This document shows positions 7,385 through 13,838 of a stretch of DNA of 22,383 bases, in pieces. The DNA is from a bacterium. GTDB taxonomy: Archaea > Thermoproteota > Nitrososphaeria > Nitrososphaerales > CADDZS01. Within the stretch, counting starts at the first letter, position 1. Each line of letters opens with the position of its first letter. The position numbers and the translations under genes are program-made. The stretch covers positions 1 to 22,383 of the forward strand of contig DAIDAB010000010.1 of assembly GCA_027310845.1 (NCBI GenBank), read 5' to 3'. The notes under the pieces were generated by a model that worked only from the letters and a program-made list of their open reading frames with translations, did no database searches and was not told the DNA's origin.

Positions 7385-8380
7385 TCAGTCCTTGAAATCG
7401 TACAACGACTTGACTTCGCTAACCATCTTGTCGAAGCTGAATTCTTCTTGGAAGACTGTGTCTTGGAGGCTCGACCTCTTTCCAACGTTCCGTAGCATTA
7501 CGTCGAGATGGCGCCTGCACTCATTGATGTAATCTGCTTTCTTTGCCTTGCGTCTTTCAACAAGTCTTTCAAAAAGATCCTTTGTTAGCTTCCAGTTGAC
7601 CTTGTTGTTTTCTCTAATCCTCAATGCATCGTAGGCGTCGAAGTGATTCCGCTGTCTTCCGCTCGATCCGATTATGAATAGCTTTGTGGCCAGCTGCTCT
7701 TCAAGAGCGACATGATAGACAACTGGAGGTTCCAGACCCAACAGTTTCAAATCTATGAAGGTGTTCATGGGGTTCTTCGCAGGCTCTTCAAACATGCAGC
7801 ACCTCTTGCAAAGTTCTATCTTGGGAAGTTCGACAAGTTCACACCTCTTCTCTCTCAGCGTTTTGCGATAGTCTAATTCTAGGAAGTAGAGCTCTCCATC
7901 ATTCCTCGTCGTCCTCACACTGGTCTTGCAGCCCTTCCGAGCGCCGTAATTCGCGAGATCTCTTCCTATCTTATCTACGTCTCCAAACGTGTATCCACCA
8001 CTTGTGTTCGGATTGTAATCAGCGTCGAATGAAAATCTATGATCAACAAGTGGAACGTGATTTCTTACGGAGAGCCCTCCCTTTAGCACGAGCCGTTCAA
8101 AGTAGTACCCATCATTCATTTTGGTCACAGCGAAGATCATATCGAGGGCACAGATTTCTGAGAACAAGTAGGGCGCGAGCTCTTTGCGCGCGAAAAATTC
8201 CCTATACTCGTCTTTTACCAAGCTTGCGGGGTCATCGAAGTTTATCAGGTCGTCGTCAATGTCGAACAGGATGCGGGGGATCGTTTTTTCTTTCGCCTCC
8301 CCGTCTCTAGCGTCCTGCCTCTGTCTTGCTGTGGTAAGGAATCCCGCCAACCCAGACGATTTCCGCATTGGGGCGCGCAA
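7385..8380 (-). CDS. abiEii: AbiEii-type nucleotidyltransferase toxin
   Basis: This 331-residue protein has the nucleotidyltransferase core of the AbiEii/AbiGii toxin family (type IV toxin-antitoxin). The signature is ERLVLKGGLSVRN with KGG at 100-102, followed by HRFSFDADY, whose Asp119 and Asp121 are the metal-binding pair, matching the family's 'lKGGtal....R.S.DlDf' pattern. Further on, EEQLATKLFI and HFDAYDALRI correspond to the conserved 'K..a...R.r.kDlyDl' C-terminal region. Characterised relatives transfer nucleotides, for example to tRNA 3' ends, and block growth. The Cys-containing insert LCKRCCMFEE near residue 190 is unusual. The ATG at 8380 overlaps the upstream partner gene by 74 bases; ATG 8368 is an alternative. 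The overlap and order (partner first) fit an AbiE operon. The family is well supported; the nucleotide and target are unknown. Confidence 0.75.
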   Translation of the reverse strand: MRAPMRKSSGLAGFLTTARQRQDARDGEAKEKTIPRILFDIDDDLINFDDPASLVKDEYREFFARKELAPYLFSEICALDMIFAVTKMNDGYYFERLVLKGGLSVRNHVPLVDHRFSFDADYNPNTSGGYTFGDVDKIGRDLANYGARKGCKTSVRTTRNDGELYFLELDYRKTLREKRCELVELPKIELCKRCCMFEEPAKNPMNTFIDLKLLGLEPPVVYHVALEEQLATKLFIIGSSGRQRNHFDAYDALRIRENNKVNWKLTKDLFERLVERRKAKKADYINECRRHLDVMLRNVGKRSSLQDTVFQEEFSFDKMVSEVKSLYDFKD

Positions 8381-9086
8381 GATCTACTTCTACCTTCTTT
8401 GGATATTCTCTAAAATATCGCACATCTTTGACCAGCGATTTCCAGAGAGTCCGAAATGGCTTGTACGTCTCGATCACCATATCTGAGGGACCAATCGGCC
8501 TTCCTGGTTCATAGTTCACGGTGTAGTGTGCTGCAGAACCACCAATGTGCGCCGGTATAGCGCTGAATAGGTAGGAGACATCACCAGTTGCATCCGCGTG
8601 TGATTTCGCGAGGTCTACGTATCTTAACAGCCAATTTCGCAGTTTTTCATCAGCGGTTACAATCCCTTGTTCATTGCTCTTTCTCAGGACCTTGACGGTG
8701 AGTAACCCGTTTAAGGCATAATGGACAGTTTGTCTCTTGAAGAGGAGATCTCTAGGCAACTTTACCGTTGTTCCTGTCGGCGATTGCAGCGCTACAGCTA
8801 GAAATATGCCGTACGGAACCTTGTGGCCGAGTGCCTTGGTCTGCTCTCTCGAGGCATACAGAGCGAGCTCCGCGATCCAGAGATTTGGTGCATTTTCTAT
8901 GAACCTGCCCTCCCGGTCAAGCAATCGCTCGGCTTGAAGCGCCTTCTTTATTCGATAGAATTGCATGCTGCCCTTCGAATAACCTAGTAGAAAGTCTATA
9001 GCAGGATGACGGCGTTGGAGGAGAAGGTGCCGTAGCCTGTAGAGCTTTCTTATCTCTTCGGCGTAGCGTATTTGTTCGTAGAGCAT
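8307..9086 (-). CDS. AbiEi-type antitoxin partner (inferred from context)
   Basis: This is a 259-residue protein encoded immediately before, and overlapping, the AbiEii-type gene. The first 80 residues are helical and basic (YAEEIRKLYRLRHLLLQRRH, then QFYRIKKALQAERLLD), compatible with a winged-helix DNA-binding start. The middle segment VPYGIFLAVALQS and the stretch KLPRDLLFKRQTVHYALNGL look like a second helical domain. I do not see a strong AbiEi signature, so the role rests on position. The frame is open to an ATG at 9203, but a TATA-like box at 9117-9124 lies inside that extension, so the ATG at 9086 is the better start and would give a nearly leaderless mRNA. An inverted repeat lies over this start, consistent with self-repression as known for AbiEi. 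A different transcription factor function is possible. Confidence 0.55.
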   Translation of the reverse strand: MLYEQIRYAEEIRKLYRLRHLLLQRRHPAIDFLLGYSKGSMQFYRIKKALQAERLLDREGRFIENAPNLWIAELALYASREQTKALGHKVPYGIFLAVALQSPTGTTVKLPRDLLFKRQTVHYALNGLLTVKVLRKSNEQGIVTADEKLRNWLLRYVDLAKSHADATGDVSYLFSAIPAHIGGSAAHYTVNYEPGRPIGPSDMVIETYKPFRTLWKSLVKDVRYFREYPKKVEVDLARPNAEIVWVGGIPYHSKTEAGR

Positions 9087-9105
9087 TGCTTGACTGTCAA
9101 GTAAT
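9085..9105 (-). promoter_or_regulatory. Inverted repeat over the AbiE-unit start, candidate operator
   Basis: Two 10-base arms matching at nine positions (ATTGCTTGAC and GTCAAGTAAT) flank a single central T; the inner six bases of each arm pair perfectly. The repeat lies between the TATA-like box and the start codon at 9086, touching both the predicted transcription start and the ATG. AbiEi antitoxins of characterised systems bind inverted repeats in their own promoter, so this is the likely autoregulatory site. Confidence 0.55.
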
Positions 9106-9116
9106 TGTATGGATGC

Positions 9117-9124
9117 TATATAAA
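9117..9124 (-). promoter_or_regulatory. TATA-like box for the AbiE-type unit
   Basis: TTTATATA on the minus strand is centred about 35 bases before the ATG at 9086. The predicted transcription start falls near 9094, inside the inverted repeat. It is one of the best TATA matches in the window. Confidence 0.55.
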
Positions 9125-9137
9125 CTAGACAACTATT

Positions 9138-9153
9138 TTTTGCCAGAAGCGCT
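9138..9153. repeat. 16-base repeat, copy 1
   Basis: The string TTTTGCCAGAAGCGCT occurs here and again, same orientation, at 13780-13795. This copy lies upstream of the AbiE-type promoter. No function is assigned; a chance match of this length in 22 kb is unlikely but not excluded. Confidence 0.3.
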
Positions 9154-9307
9154 ATTCTAGAACGGATAATTGCATGGACCGTGCCCGCCAAGGGGGAGCG
9201 CATCGAATAGAGTTCAACCCAGTCTCATTCCAAAGCAATCAATTATGTGGTCGCCTGGACTTTAGCTAGGAAATTCGCCATCTTAGGTCGAACTTTCCCA
9301 AAACGGA

Positions 9308-9315
9308 TTTATTAA
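9308..9315 (+). promoter_or_regulatory. TATA-like box for the adenylate cyclase gene
   Basis: TTTATTAA predicts transcription from about 9338. That is downstream of the GTG at 9322 and just before a TTG at 9346, so the shorter start may be the real one. Confidence 0.4.
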
Positions 9316-9321
9316 TGGTCA

Positions 9322-11283
9322 GTGGAGAACTCGCCCACTAAGATTTTGTCAAAGGAACAACGTAGACTTGCTGCAATCATGTTTACAGACATGGTGGGCT
9401 ACACGGCACTTGGGCAGAGGAACGAGCCTCTTTCGCTATTGCTAGTTGAAGAACAAAGAAAGTTGATCAGACCCATTCTCAGCAAGCACAACGGCAGGGA
9501 AGTCAAGACTATGGGAGACGCTTTCCTTGCTGAGTTTTCAAGCGCCCTAGATGCTGTCAGGTGTTCATACGATATACAGCAAGCTGCGAGCGAGTTCAAT
9601 ATGTCTTTGCCCGTTGAGCAAAGGATTCACCTTCGAGTGGGGATTCATTTAGGCGACGTAGTTGATTCCATGGGTGATATTTCAGGAGATGCGGTTAACG
9701 TCGCGTCCAGGATAGAAGCTTTGGCAGAGTCCGGCGGCGTCTGCCTCACTCGACAGGTCTACGACCAAATCCACAACAAGTTTGAACTAGTATTGGAGAG
9801 CCTCGGGCCCAAATCGTTGAAGAATGTGAGTCAACAAGTGGAGGTGTTTAGGATGATGATGCCCTGGGAGACCAAACCGAACGATATTTCTCATAATGAC
9901 ACCACTAGCATTGCGGTGTTGCCATTTGCTAACATGAGCCCAGATCCTAACGACTCGTTCTTCGCCGACGGCATCACCGAAGAGATTATCTCGGCACTCT
10001 CCAATGTCAGCGGACTGAGCGTCATCTCACGAACCTCTGCCATGAGTTTCAAGGGTACGACGAAGAAGCTCAAGGAAATAGGGCGCGATCTCGAAGTGGG
10101 ATCCGTTCTTGAAGGAAGTTTAAGGAAGGCGGGTAATAAGATACGTGTTACTGCTCAACTTATCACAGTAAGCAACGACAGGCATGTTTGGGCGCAGAGC
10201 TACGATAAGGAACTCGACGACGTCTTCGCGGTTCAGACCGACATTGCCAAGCAGGTTGCTGAGTCTCTCAGAGTTAAAATTCTGGCCCCAGAGATGGAAA
10301 GACTTGACAGAAAACCCACAACCAGTACTAGGGCGCACACTTTCTATCTGAAAGGCAGGTATCATTGGAACAATAGGGACGCTGAGAACATAAAGAAAGC
10401 CGCAGAATATTTCGAGCAAGCAATCAAGGATGACCAGGATTTTGCTTTGGGCTACGTAGGTCTAGCCGACTGTCACGAGATACTCGCAACAAACTGGGGA
10501 ATTGACAAGAGTGAGAACCATGAGAAAGCCAAGATCATGCTCGCTAGGGCCTTAGAGATCGAGCCAGACCTTGCCGAGGCTCATACGACCAAGGGATTGG
10601 TACTGATGAACGAGTACAATTTCGCCGAAGCAGAGAAGGAGTTCAGGAGAGCAATTGAGCTAAAGCCTAGTTACGCCTCTGCGCACCAGTGGTATTCGCA
10701 TCTTTTGATGGCTCTGTCAAAGCCCGATGAGGCGCATAGAGAGATTGAGAAGGCTGTTGAACTTGACCCGCTCTCTGCAGCCATTAACACAAATCTTGGA
10801 GACTACTTTTATTTGCGAAGAGAGTACGCCAAATCACTTGAGATAACCAAGAAGTCTGTTGAGCTAAACCCGCATAGTCCTTGGATCCTCTTCTCGTTAG
10901 CCATTCGATATGCGAAGATGAACATGCGTGACGATGCTAGGAAAGAGGGGGAGCTTGCTGTCCAATTCGGGCGAGACTCGATACCCTCCATGGAGAAGCA
11001 AATCGAGGTGGCCCTGGCCTATTACGGTGGTGATAAGCAAACTGTAAGGAGACTCTTACCTGACCTCGAGAGACATTTTGGAGGACCGATGGGCCCTCCA
11101 GCCGTAGCAATTGCCGGCTACCACTTCTGCATCGAGCAGAAAGAAATGGGATTCGAATGGTTAGAGCGTTCCTATTCGATGAAGGAGGCGCTGCTTCCGA
11201 TGCTAAGGGAGAATGAATTCTTCGATAGTGTACGCACGGACACTAGGTTTTTGGATATCTTCAAAAGAATGGGACTAAAGTAG
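9322..11283 (+). CDS. Class III adenylate cyclase fused to TolB-like domain and TPR repeats
   Basis: Predicted soluble signalling protein that makes cAMP from ATP. Residues about 14-185 form a class III cyclase domain with all canonical residues: metal-binding D23 (FTDMVGYT) and D66 (MGDAFL), adenine-selecting K62 and D119, and transition-state N126 and R130 (AVNVASRIE). Residues about 193-320 match the TolB N-terminal-like domain (IAVLPFANMS, FFADGITEEIISALS, RVTAQLI, HVWAQSYD). About 335-645 are TPR repeats (for example FAEAEKEFRRAIELKPSYA). No membrane helix or signal peptide is seen. This cyclase/TolB/TPR order is common in bacteria, less familiar in archaea. The GTG at 9322 gives the longest form; TTG 9346 keeps the whole catalytic domain and suits the TATA-like box better. 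It diverges from the AbiE-type unit and has its own promoter. The sensed signal is unknown. Confidence 0.9.
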   Translation: MENSPTKILSKEQRRLAAIMFTDMVGYTALGQRNEPLSLLLVEEQRKLIRPILSKHNGREVKTMGDAFLAEFSSALDAVRCSYDIQQAASEFNMSLPVEQRIHLRVGIHLGDVVDSMGDISGDAVNVASRIEALAESGGVCLTRQVYDQIHNKFELVLESLGPKSLKNVSQQVEVFRMMMPWETKPNDISHNDTTSIAVLPFANMSPDPNDSFFADGITEEIISALSNVSGLSVISRTSAMSFKGTTKKLKEIGRDLEVGSVLEGSLRKAGNKIRVTAQLITVSNDRHVWAQSYDKELDDVFAVQTDIAKQVAESLRVKILAPEMERLDRKPTTSTRAHTFYLKGRYHWNNRDAENIKKAAEYFEQAIKDDQDFALGYVGLADCHEILATNWGIDKSENHEKAKIMLARALEIEPDLAEAHTTKGLVLMNEYNFAEAEKEFRRAIELKPSYASAHQWYSHLLMALSKPDEAHREIEKAVELDPLSAAINTNLGDYFYLRREYAKSLEITKKSVELNPHSPWILFSLAIRYAKMNMRDDARKEGELAVQFGRDSIPSMEKQIEVALAYYGGDKQTVRRLLPDLERHFGGPMGPPAVAIAGYHFCIEQKEMGFEWLERSYSMKEALLPMLRENEFFDSVRTDTRFLDIFKRMGLK

Positions 11284-11819
11284 ACCATCCCCCACAGTAG
11301 TTAGCATTCCTCCCACAGCTAGAAGAGACATGTTTCATTGAGGAGGATGCGGTAGCCGGGACTATTGACTAGAATCACTCGCTTTGGATAAAATCTAGTC
11401 AGCTATTGCCTTCACTTTGAACGGCTTATCACTGTAACCCTCTCTAACCAGAATTCAGATTCTGGCTCTGCGATGCATAAATCTCCGGAGCTGTGTTGAA
11501 CGCCAGACCTATGAGCGGAACTATCGCTAGACTTGGCACAATTGAGTGTGCGCAAGCGATGGTGGATTCATTCCCTAATTGGCTCAATACAAGGATGAGT
11601 CGGCCGGAGAGATGCATCGGACCACTCAAAGGAAAAATGTAGGAAAGAGAGCTACAACAACTCTCCTTTCTTTCTTGCTCTCGCAAAATCGATCTTTCGT
11701 AGGATCTAAAATTAAGGCAATACCAGAGCAAGCATCACATTAGGGCCATCATACTTTAAAAAAGTGGGGTGCCGTAACTTTGGAAAGTCACGGCTTTCAT
11801 TTCTCCTGCTACTCGAGCT
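11284..11819. other. Interval without a recognised gene, with two inverted repeats
   Basis: About 0.5 kb contains only short frames on both strands that lack coding character or family features. Two hairpin-like repeats stand out: 7-base arms GACTAGA/TCTAGTC at 11367-11400 with a 20-base loop, and 7-base arms CCAGAAT/ATTCTGG at 11448-11465 with a 4-base loop. Neither is followed by a T-tract, so neither looks like a typical terminator. The region could hold gene remains or a small RNA; nothing specific is supported. Confidence 0.4.
11755..11766 (-). terminator. T-tract terminator after the 44-residue membrane protein gene
   Basis: On the minus strand a run of six T (opposite A 11758-11763) lies about 57 bases beyond the stop of the small gene. 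Poly-T tracts are the usual archaeal termination signal. Support is from position and composition only. Confidence 0.35.
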
Positions 11820-11954
11820 TCAGAAGGATCCGGGGCCGCCAATCTCATCGAGGAAGGGCACTTTGACCGAGTGTCCAAAGTGGGCTGCGACTGCTACTGC
11901 CGAGACCGCAGCAATGGCGAGGATTCCAAGTCTGATCTTTTCTTCTAGAGTCAT
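11820..11954 (-). CDS. 44-residue single-helix membrane protein
   Basis: An ATG at 11954 opens a 44-codon frame ending in TGA. The protein has a charged start (MTLEEKIRLG), one hydrophobic helix of about 18 residues (ILAIAAVSAVAVAAHFG), then a short tail SVKVPFLDEIGGPGSF. The layout (short charged N-terminus, single helix, proline-glycine-rich tail) and codon use rich in third-position C and G like its neighbours argue for a real gene despite the size. An in-frame TAA upstream excludes a much longer form. A T-tract lies downstream. The helix is predicted to sit in the cytoplasmic membrane with the tail exposed. I do not recognise the family. It could be a subunit or regulator of a membrane complex, but nothing nearby identifies one. 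Confidence 0.5.
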   Translation of the reverse strand: MTLEEKIRLGILAIAAVSAVAVAAHFGHSVKVPFLDEIGGPGSF

Positions 11955-12003
11955 GACCCGTGAGGCATATCCATGCGCTCGTTAAGTTTTTGGGTTCTCA
12001 CGC

Positions 12004-12013
12004 TAAATATATA
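12004..12013 (+). promoter_or_regulatory. TATA-like box before the small helical protein gene
   Basis: TAAATATATA is a near-ideal archaeal TATA element. It predicts transcription from about 12035, which is after the ATG at 12017 and just before a TTG at 12041 in the same frame. Confidence 0.45.
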
Positions 12014-12016
12014 GAG

Positions 12017-12229
12017 ATGCGGTTAAATACAAATACGGCATTGAAAGCACATCAAGAAGCGAGCCTCGCGGAGAAGGAGCGTCTAATTGCAATGTTTGGC
12101 GCCCAGGGGGCTGAGATCATCATCGCACACTTGGATGACTTGGATCAGAGTTTTGGAAGCGCTGCAGAGGTCATGAGGTTGGCAATGAGTGGAAAGTCCA
12201 ACTCCCGAAGCGCTACGCCAAACCAATAA
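12017..12229 (+). CDS. Small helical protein of unknown function
   Basis: This frame of up to 70 residues is mostly helix-forming, with the core EASLAEKERLIAMFGAQGAE and then IIIAHLDDLDQSFGSAAEVMRLA, and ends in a polar, Ser/Asn-rich tail. It has no membrane helix and no recognised domain. The frame extends upstream to 11960, but the strong TATA-like box at 12004-12013 makes that start unlikely; ATG 12017 is given here, and TTG 12041 would fit a leaderless transcript best. The Lrp-like regulator starts 48 bases downstream on the same strand, so the two may be expressed together, although the regulator also has a possible TATA-like box of its own. Codon use resembles neighbouring genes. The function is unknown. 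Confidence 0.5.
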   Translation: MRLNTNTALKAHQEASLAEKERLIAMFGAQGAEIIIAHLDDLDQSFGSAAEVMRLAMSGKSNSRSATPNQ

Positions 12230-12244
12230 GACTCAAAACGCCAG

Positions 12245-12252
12245 TTTAATTT
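12245..12252 (+). promoter_or_regulatory. TATA-like box for the two-HTH regulator
   Basis: TTTAATTT lies 26-33 bases before the TTG at 12278, the spacing expected for a leaderless transcript. A purine-rich AGGAAGGA at 12261-12268 also precedes the TTG and could act as a ribosome-binding site if a longer mRNA is made. Confidence 0.35.
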
Positions 12253-12277
12253 CGTCAAATAGGAAGGAAATAGAAAC

Positions 12278-13378
12278 TTGAGACCTGCTGGAGACGATGT
12301 CAAGACATTTCTTGCAAGGATAGCACCGTATGTGGAACGTGACGGAGCAAGGAACTTGAACGAGATTTCACGAGATCTCTCGATTCCGTACCAAACACTC
12401 AGATCCAGAATGCAAGGCCTTGGCGCCACTGGCATTGGCATCTATCCAATGGTAAATCCCGATAGGCTCGGCCTCAAAAGATACAGAGTCGGATTCAAGG
12501 TCTCATCTGATTTCACTTCTTTCAAATCTATCTTTGGAGGGCTCCACCAATCTGCCGGGCTGATTTACTACGCGAGGTCTTTCTTCTCGCAGCGTTTTGA
12601 CACAGAGTTCTTGGTGCCAAGGGGAAAAGAATCAGAACTGAGAAAGTTGTTGCGCGCGCTTGAAGAGATGAAATTCCTGAGCGAGATCAAGATTCGTGAA
12701 CTTGTTTGGAAGGACATACTCATGATGCAAACAAGATATTACGATTACGAGAATGCTTCCTGGGACGTTGATTTCTCGACACTTCGGGGGAATCCTTCCA
12801 TCGCGCTTCCCGAGAAAGCAAAGGGGGATGCAAGATTTGACCACACTGATCTCGCTATAATAAAATCACTCCAGCTTAATTACTTCACAAAGCACGTCGA
12901 TATTGCAAAGGAGGTGCAACTCACTCCTGAGTGCATCGCCTATCACCTGAACAAACATGTCTTTGACCTAAAACAAGTGAGCGGATTCAGGATGAGGTGG
13001 ACCGGCCCGACGGAGGCCTGGTCAAAACATTCGATCTCCCCAATCACACTCTTTTTTGAGGATCTTTCAGAAGAAAAGAAGAGGCACGCGGTCTCTATTC
13101 TCACCTCGGTTCCGTTCACGTGGAACCACATGCAGGCAAGAGATGGAACGTATTTCGCTGAACTGATAATTCCAACAACGTTCATTTCAGAGACAATGAA
13201 GCACATCTCTGAGAAGCTCAGAGAGCTTGACATTGCCCCCTTGGTTGAGCTGGTCGACTGGTCTTGCGTATCAAGCTACACCATTCCATATATGATGCAC
13301 GACTCCGAAAGAGGATGGAAATTTAAGGCGGAGGAAAGTCTTGGTTACGTGCTAGAGATGATAAGGACATACAGCTAG
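12278..13378 (+). CDS. Lrp/AsnC-like transcriptional regulator with two helix-turn-helix segments
   Basis: This 366-residue protein is likely a DNA-binding regulator. Residues about 24-48 (ARNLNEISRDLSIPYQTLRSRM) form a helix-turn-helix of the Lrp/winged type. A second one lies at about 188-229 (DLAIIKSLQLNYFTKHVDIA, then KEVQLTPECIAYHLNKHVF). Each is followed by an alpha/beta stretch that could be an Lrp-like ligand or dimer domain (RVGFKVSSDF after the first, SPITLFFEDL after the second), so the protein looks like a tandem duplication of an HTH-plus-sensor unit. The TTG start is chosen because a TATA-like box sits 26-33 bases upstream, an AGGAAGGA lies just before it, and no in-frame ATG fits better. 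No ligand can be inferred. The class is fairly safe; target genes are unknown, though the adjacent small genes are candidates. Confidence 0.7.
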   Translation: MRPAGDDVKTFLARIAPYVERDGARNLNEISRDLSIPYQTLRSRMQGLGATGIGIYPMVNPDRLGLKRYRVGFKVSSDFTSFKSIFGGLHQSAGLIYYARSFFSQRFDTEFLVPRGKESELRKLLRALEEMKFLSEIKIRELVWKDILMMQTRYYDYENASWDVDFSTLRGNPSIALPEKAKGDARFDHTDLAIIKSLQLNYFTKHVDIAKEVQLTPECIAYHLNKHVFDLKQVSGFRMRWTGPTEAWSKHSISPITLFFEDLSEEKKRHAVSILTSVPFTWNHMQARDGTYFAELIIPTTFISETMKHISEKLRELDIAPLVELVDWSCVSSYTIPYMMHDSERGWKFKAEESLGYVLEMIRTYS

Positions 13379-13448
13379 TTAGAATTCATTCCGGGGCAAA
13401 GGTCAGTCGGGCTACCTAGATGGCGGCTAATCCAAACCACTGCTTTCA

Positions 13449-13775
13449 GTGGGCGTGAGGCGTCGAGTGGAAAAGCGATTCGACGAGATAATTGTTCAAT
13501 GCGTGGGAGATGGACTTGAGATGCTAGGCTCCGATGGGAAAAGTGTCGTATTATGGCTCTGGCAAACGAAGAGTGGGCACCCAAACTCCGAGATTGCTTC
13601 GCACATAATGGAGTTTTCCAAACTCCTCAACGAGACGTTCGGCATGGGTGCGGTAATCATAGAAAGTCACATCGCAGAAGAGATAATGAGAGTTTTCAGT
13701 CTTAATCCTGATTTTTCTGACTTGAACAGTGCGGTCCAGATGGCAAAGCAAAAGTTTGACTCTGAGCGGAAATAG
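13449..13775 (+). CDS. Conserved-looking protein of unknown function
   Basis: This frame of up to 108 residues begins with GTG codons (13449, 13455 or 13467; the last gives VEKRFDEIIVQCVGDGLEML). The sequence alternates helix and strand, with SVVLWLWQTKSGHPNSEIAS, a long helix (ASHIMEFSKLLNETFG), a strand (MGAVIIESHIAEEIMRVF) and a final helix. There is no membrane segment, no metal-binding motif and no family I recognise. The start is unclear because no good ribosome-binding site or TATA box is seen directly upstream. It follows the Lrp-like regulator by 70 bases on the same strand. A palindrome followed by T residues just after the stop may end the transcript. The coding character is good; the function is unknown. 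Confidence 0.6.
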   Translation: MGVRRRVEKRFDEIIVQCVGDGLEMLGSDGKSVVLWLWQTKSGHPNSEIASHIMEFSKLLNETFGMGAVIIESHIAEEIMRVFSLNPDFSDLNSAVQMAKQKFDSERK

Positions 13776-13779
13776 ATGC

Positions 13780-13795
13780 TTTTGCCAGAAGCGCT
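13780..13795. repeat. 16-base repeat, copy 2
   Basis: Second copy of TTTTGCCAGAAGCGCT, identical to 9138-9153. Here it begins five bases after a stop codon and its 3' half forms part of a 12-base palindrome that looks like a terminator. Confidence 0.3.
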
Positions 13796-13802
13796 TCTTT
13801 TT
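13787..13802 (+). terminator. Palindrome plus T-tract after the 108-residue protein gene
   Basis: The perfect 12-base palindrome AGAAGCGCTTCT is followed at once by four T residues. It lies 12 bases beyond the stop at 13775, and faces the convergent coiled-coil gene ending at 13839. The stem is short, so the T-rich stretch may matter more than the hairpin. Confidence 0.4.
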
Positions 13803-13838
13803 GGGTCAGCGTGGCCCCCTCATTTTCCTTCACTTGAC

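Noticed and set aside
7370..7390. GGTTCAAATC string resembling a tRNA T-loop
   Set aside because: The flanking bases do not pair to form a T-arm, and no acceptor, D or anticodon stem can be drawn around it.
7292..7532. Two plus-strand frames opposite the AbiEii-type gene
   Set aside because: They are antisense to a well-supported coding sequence and encode nothing recognisable.
11444..11731. Minus-strand frame of 95 codons in the interval after the cyclase gene
   Set aside because: Composition is irregular (Ser/Leu/Cys-rich), there is no promoter-like box or family feature, and a competing antisense frame of similar quality exists.
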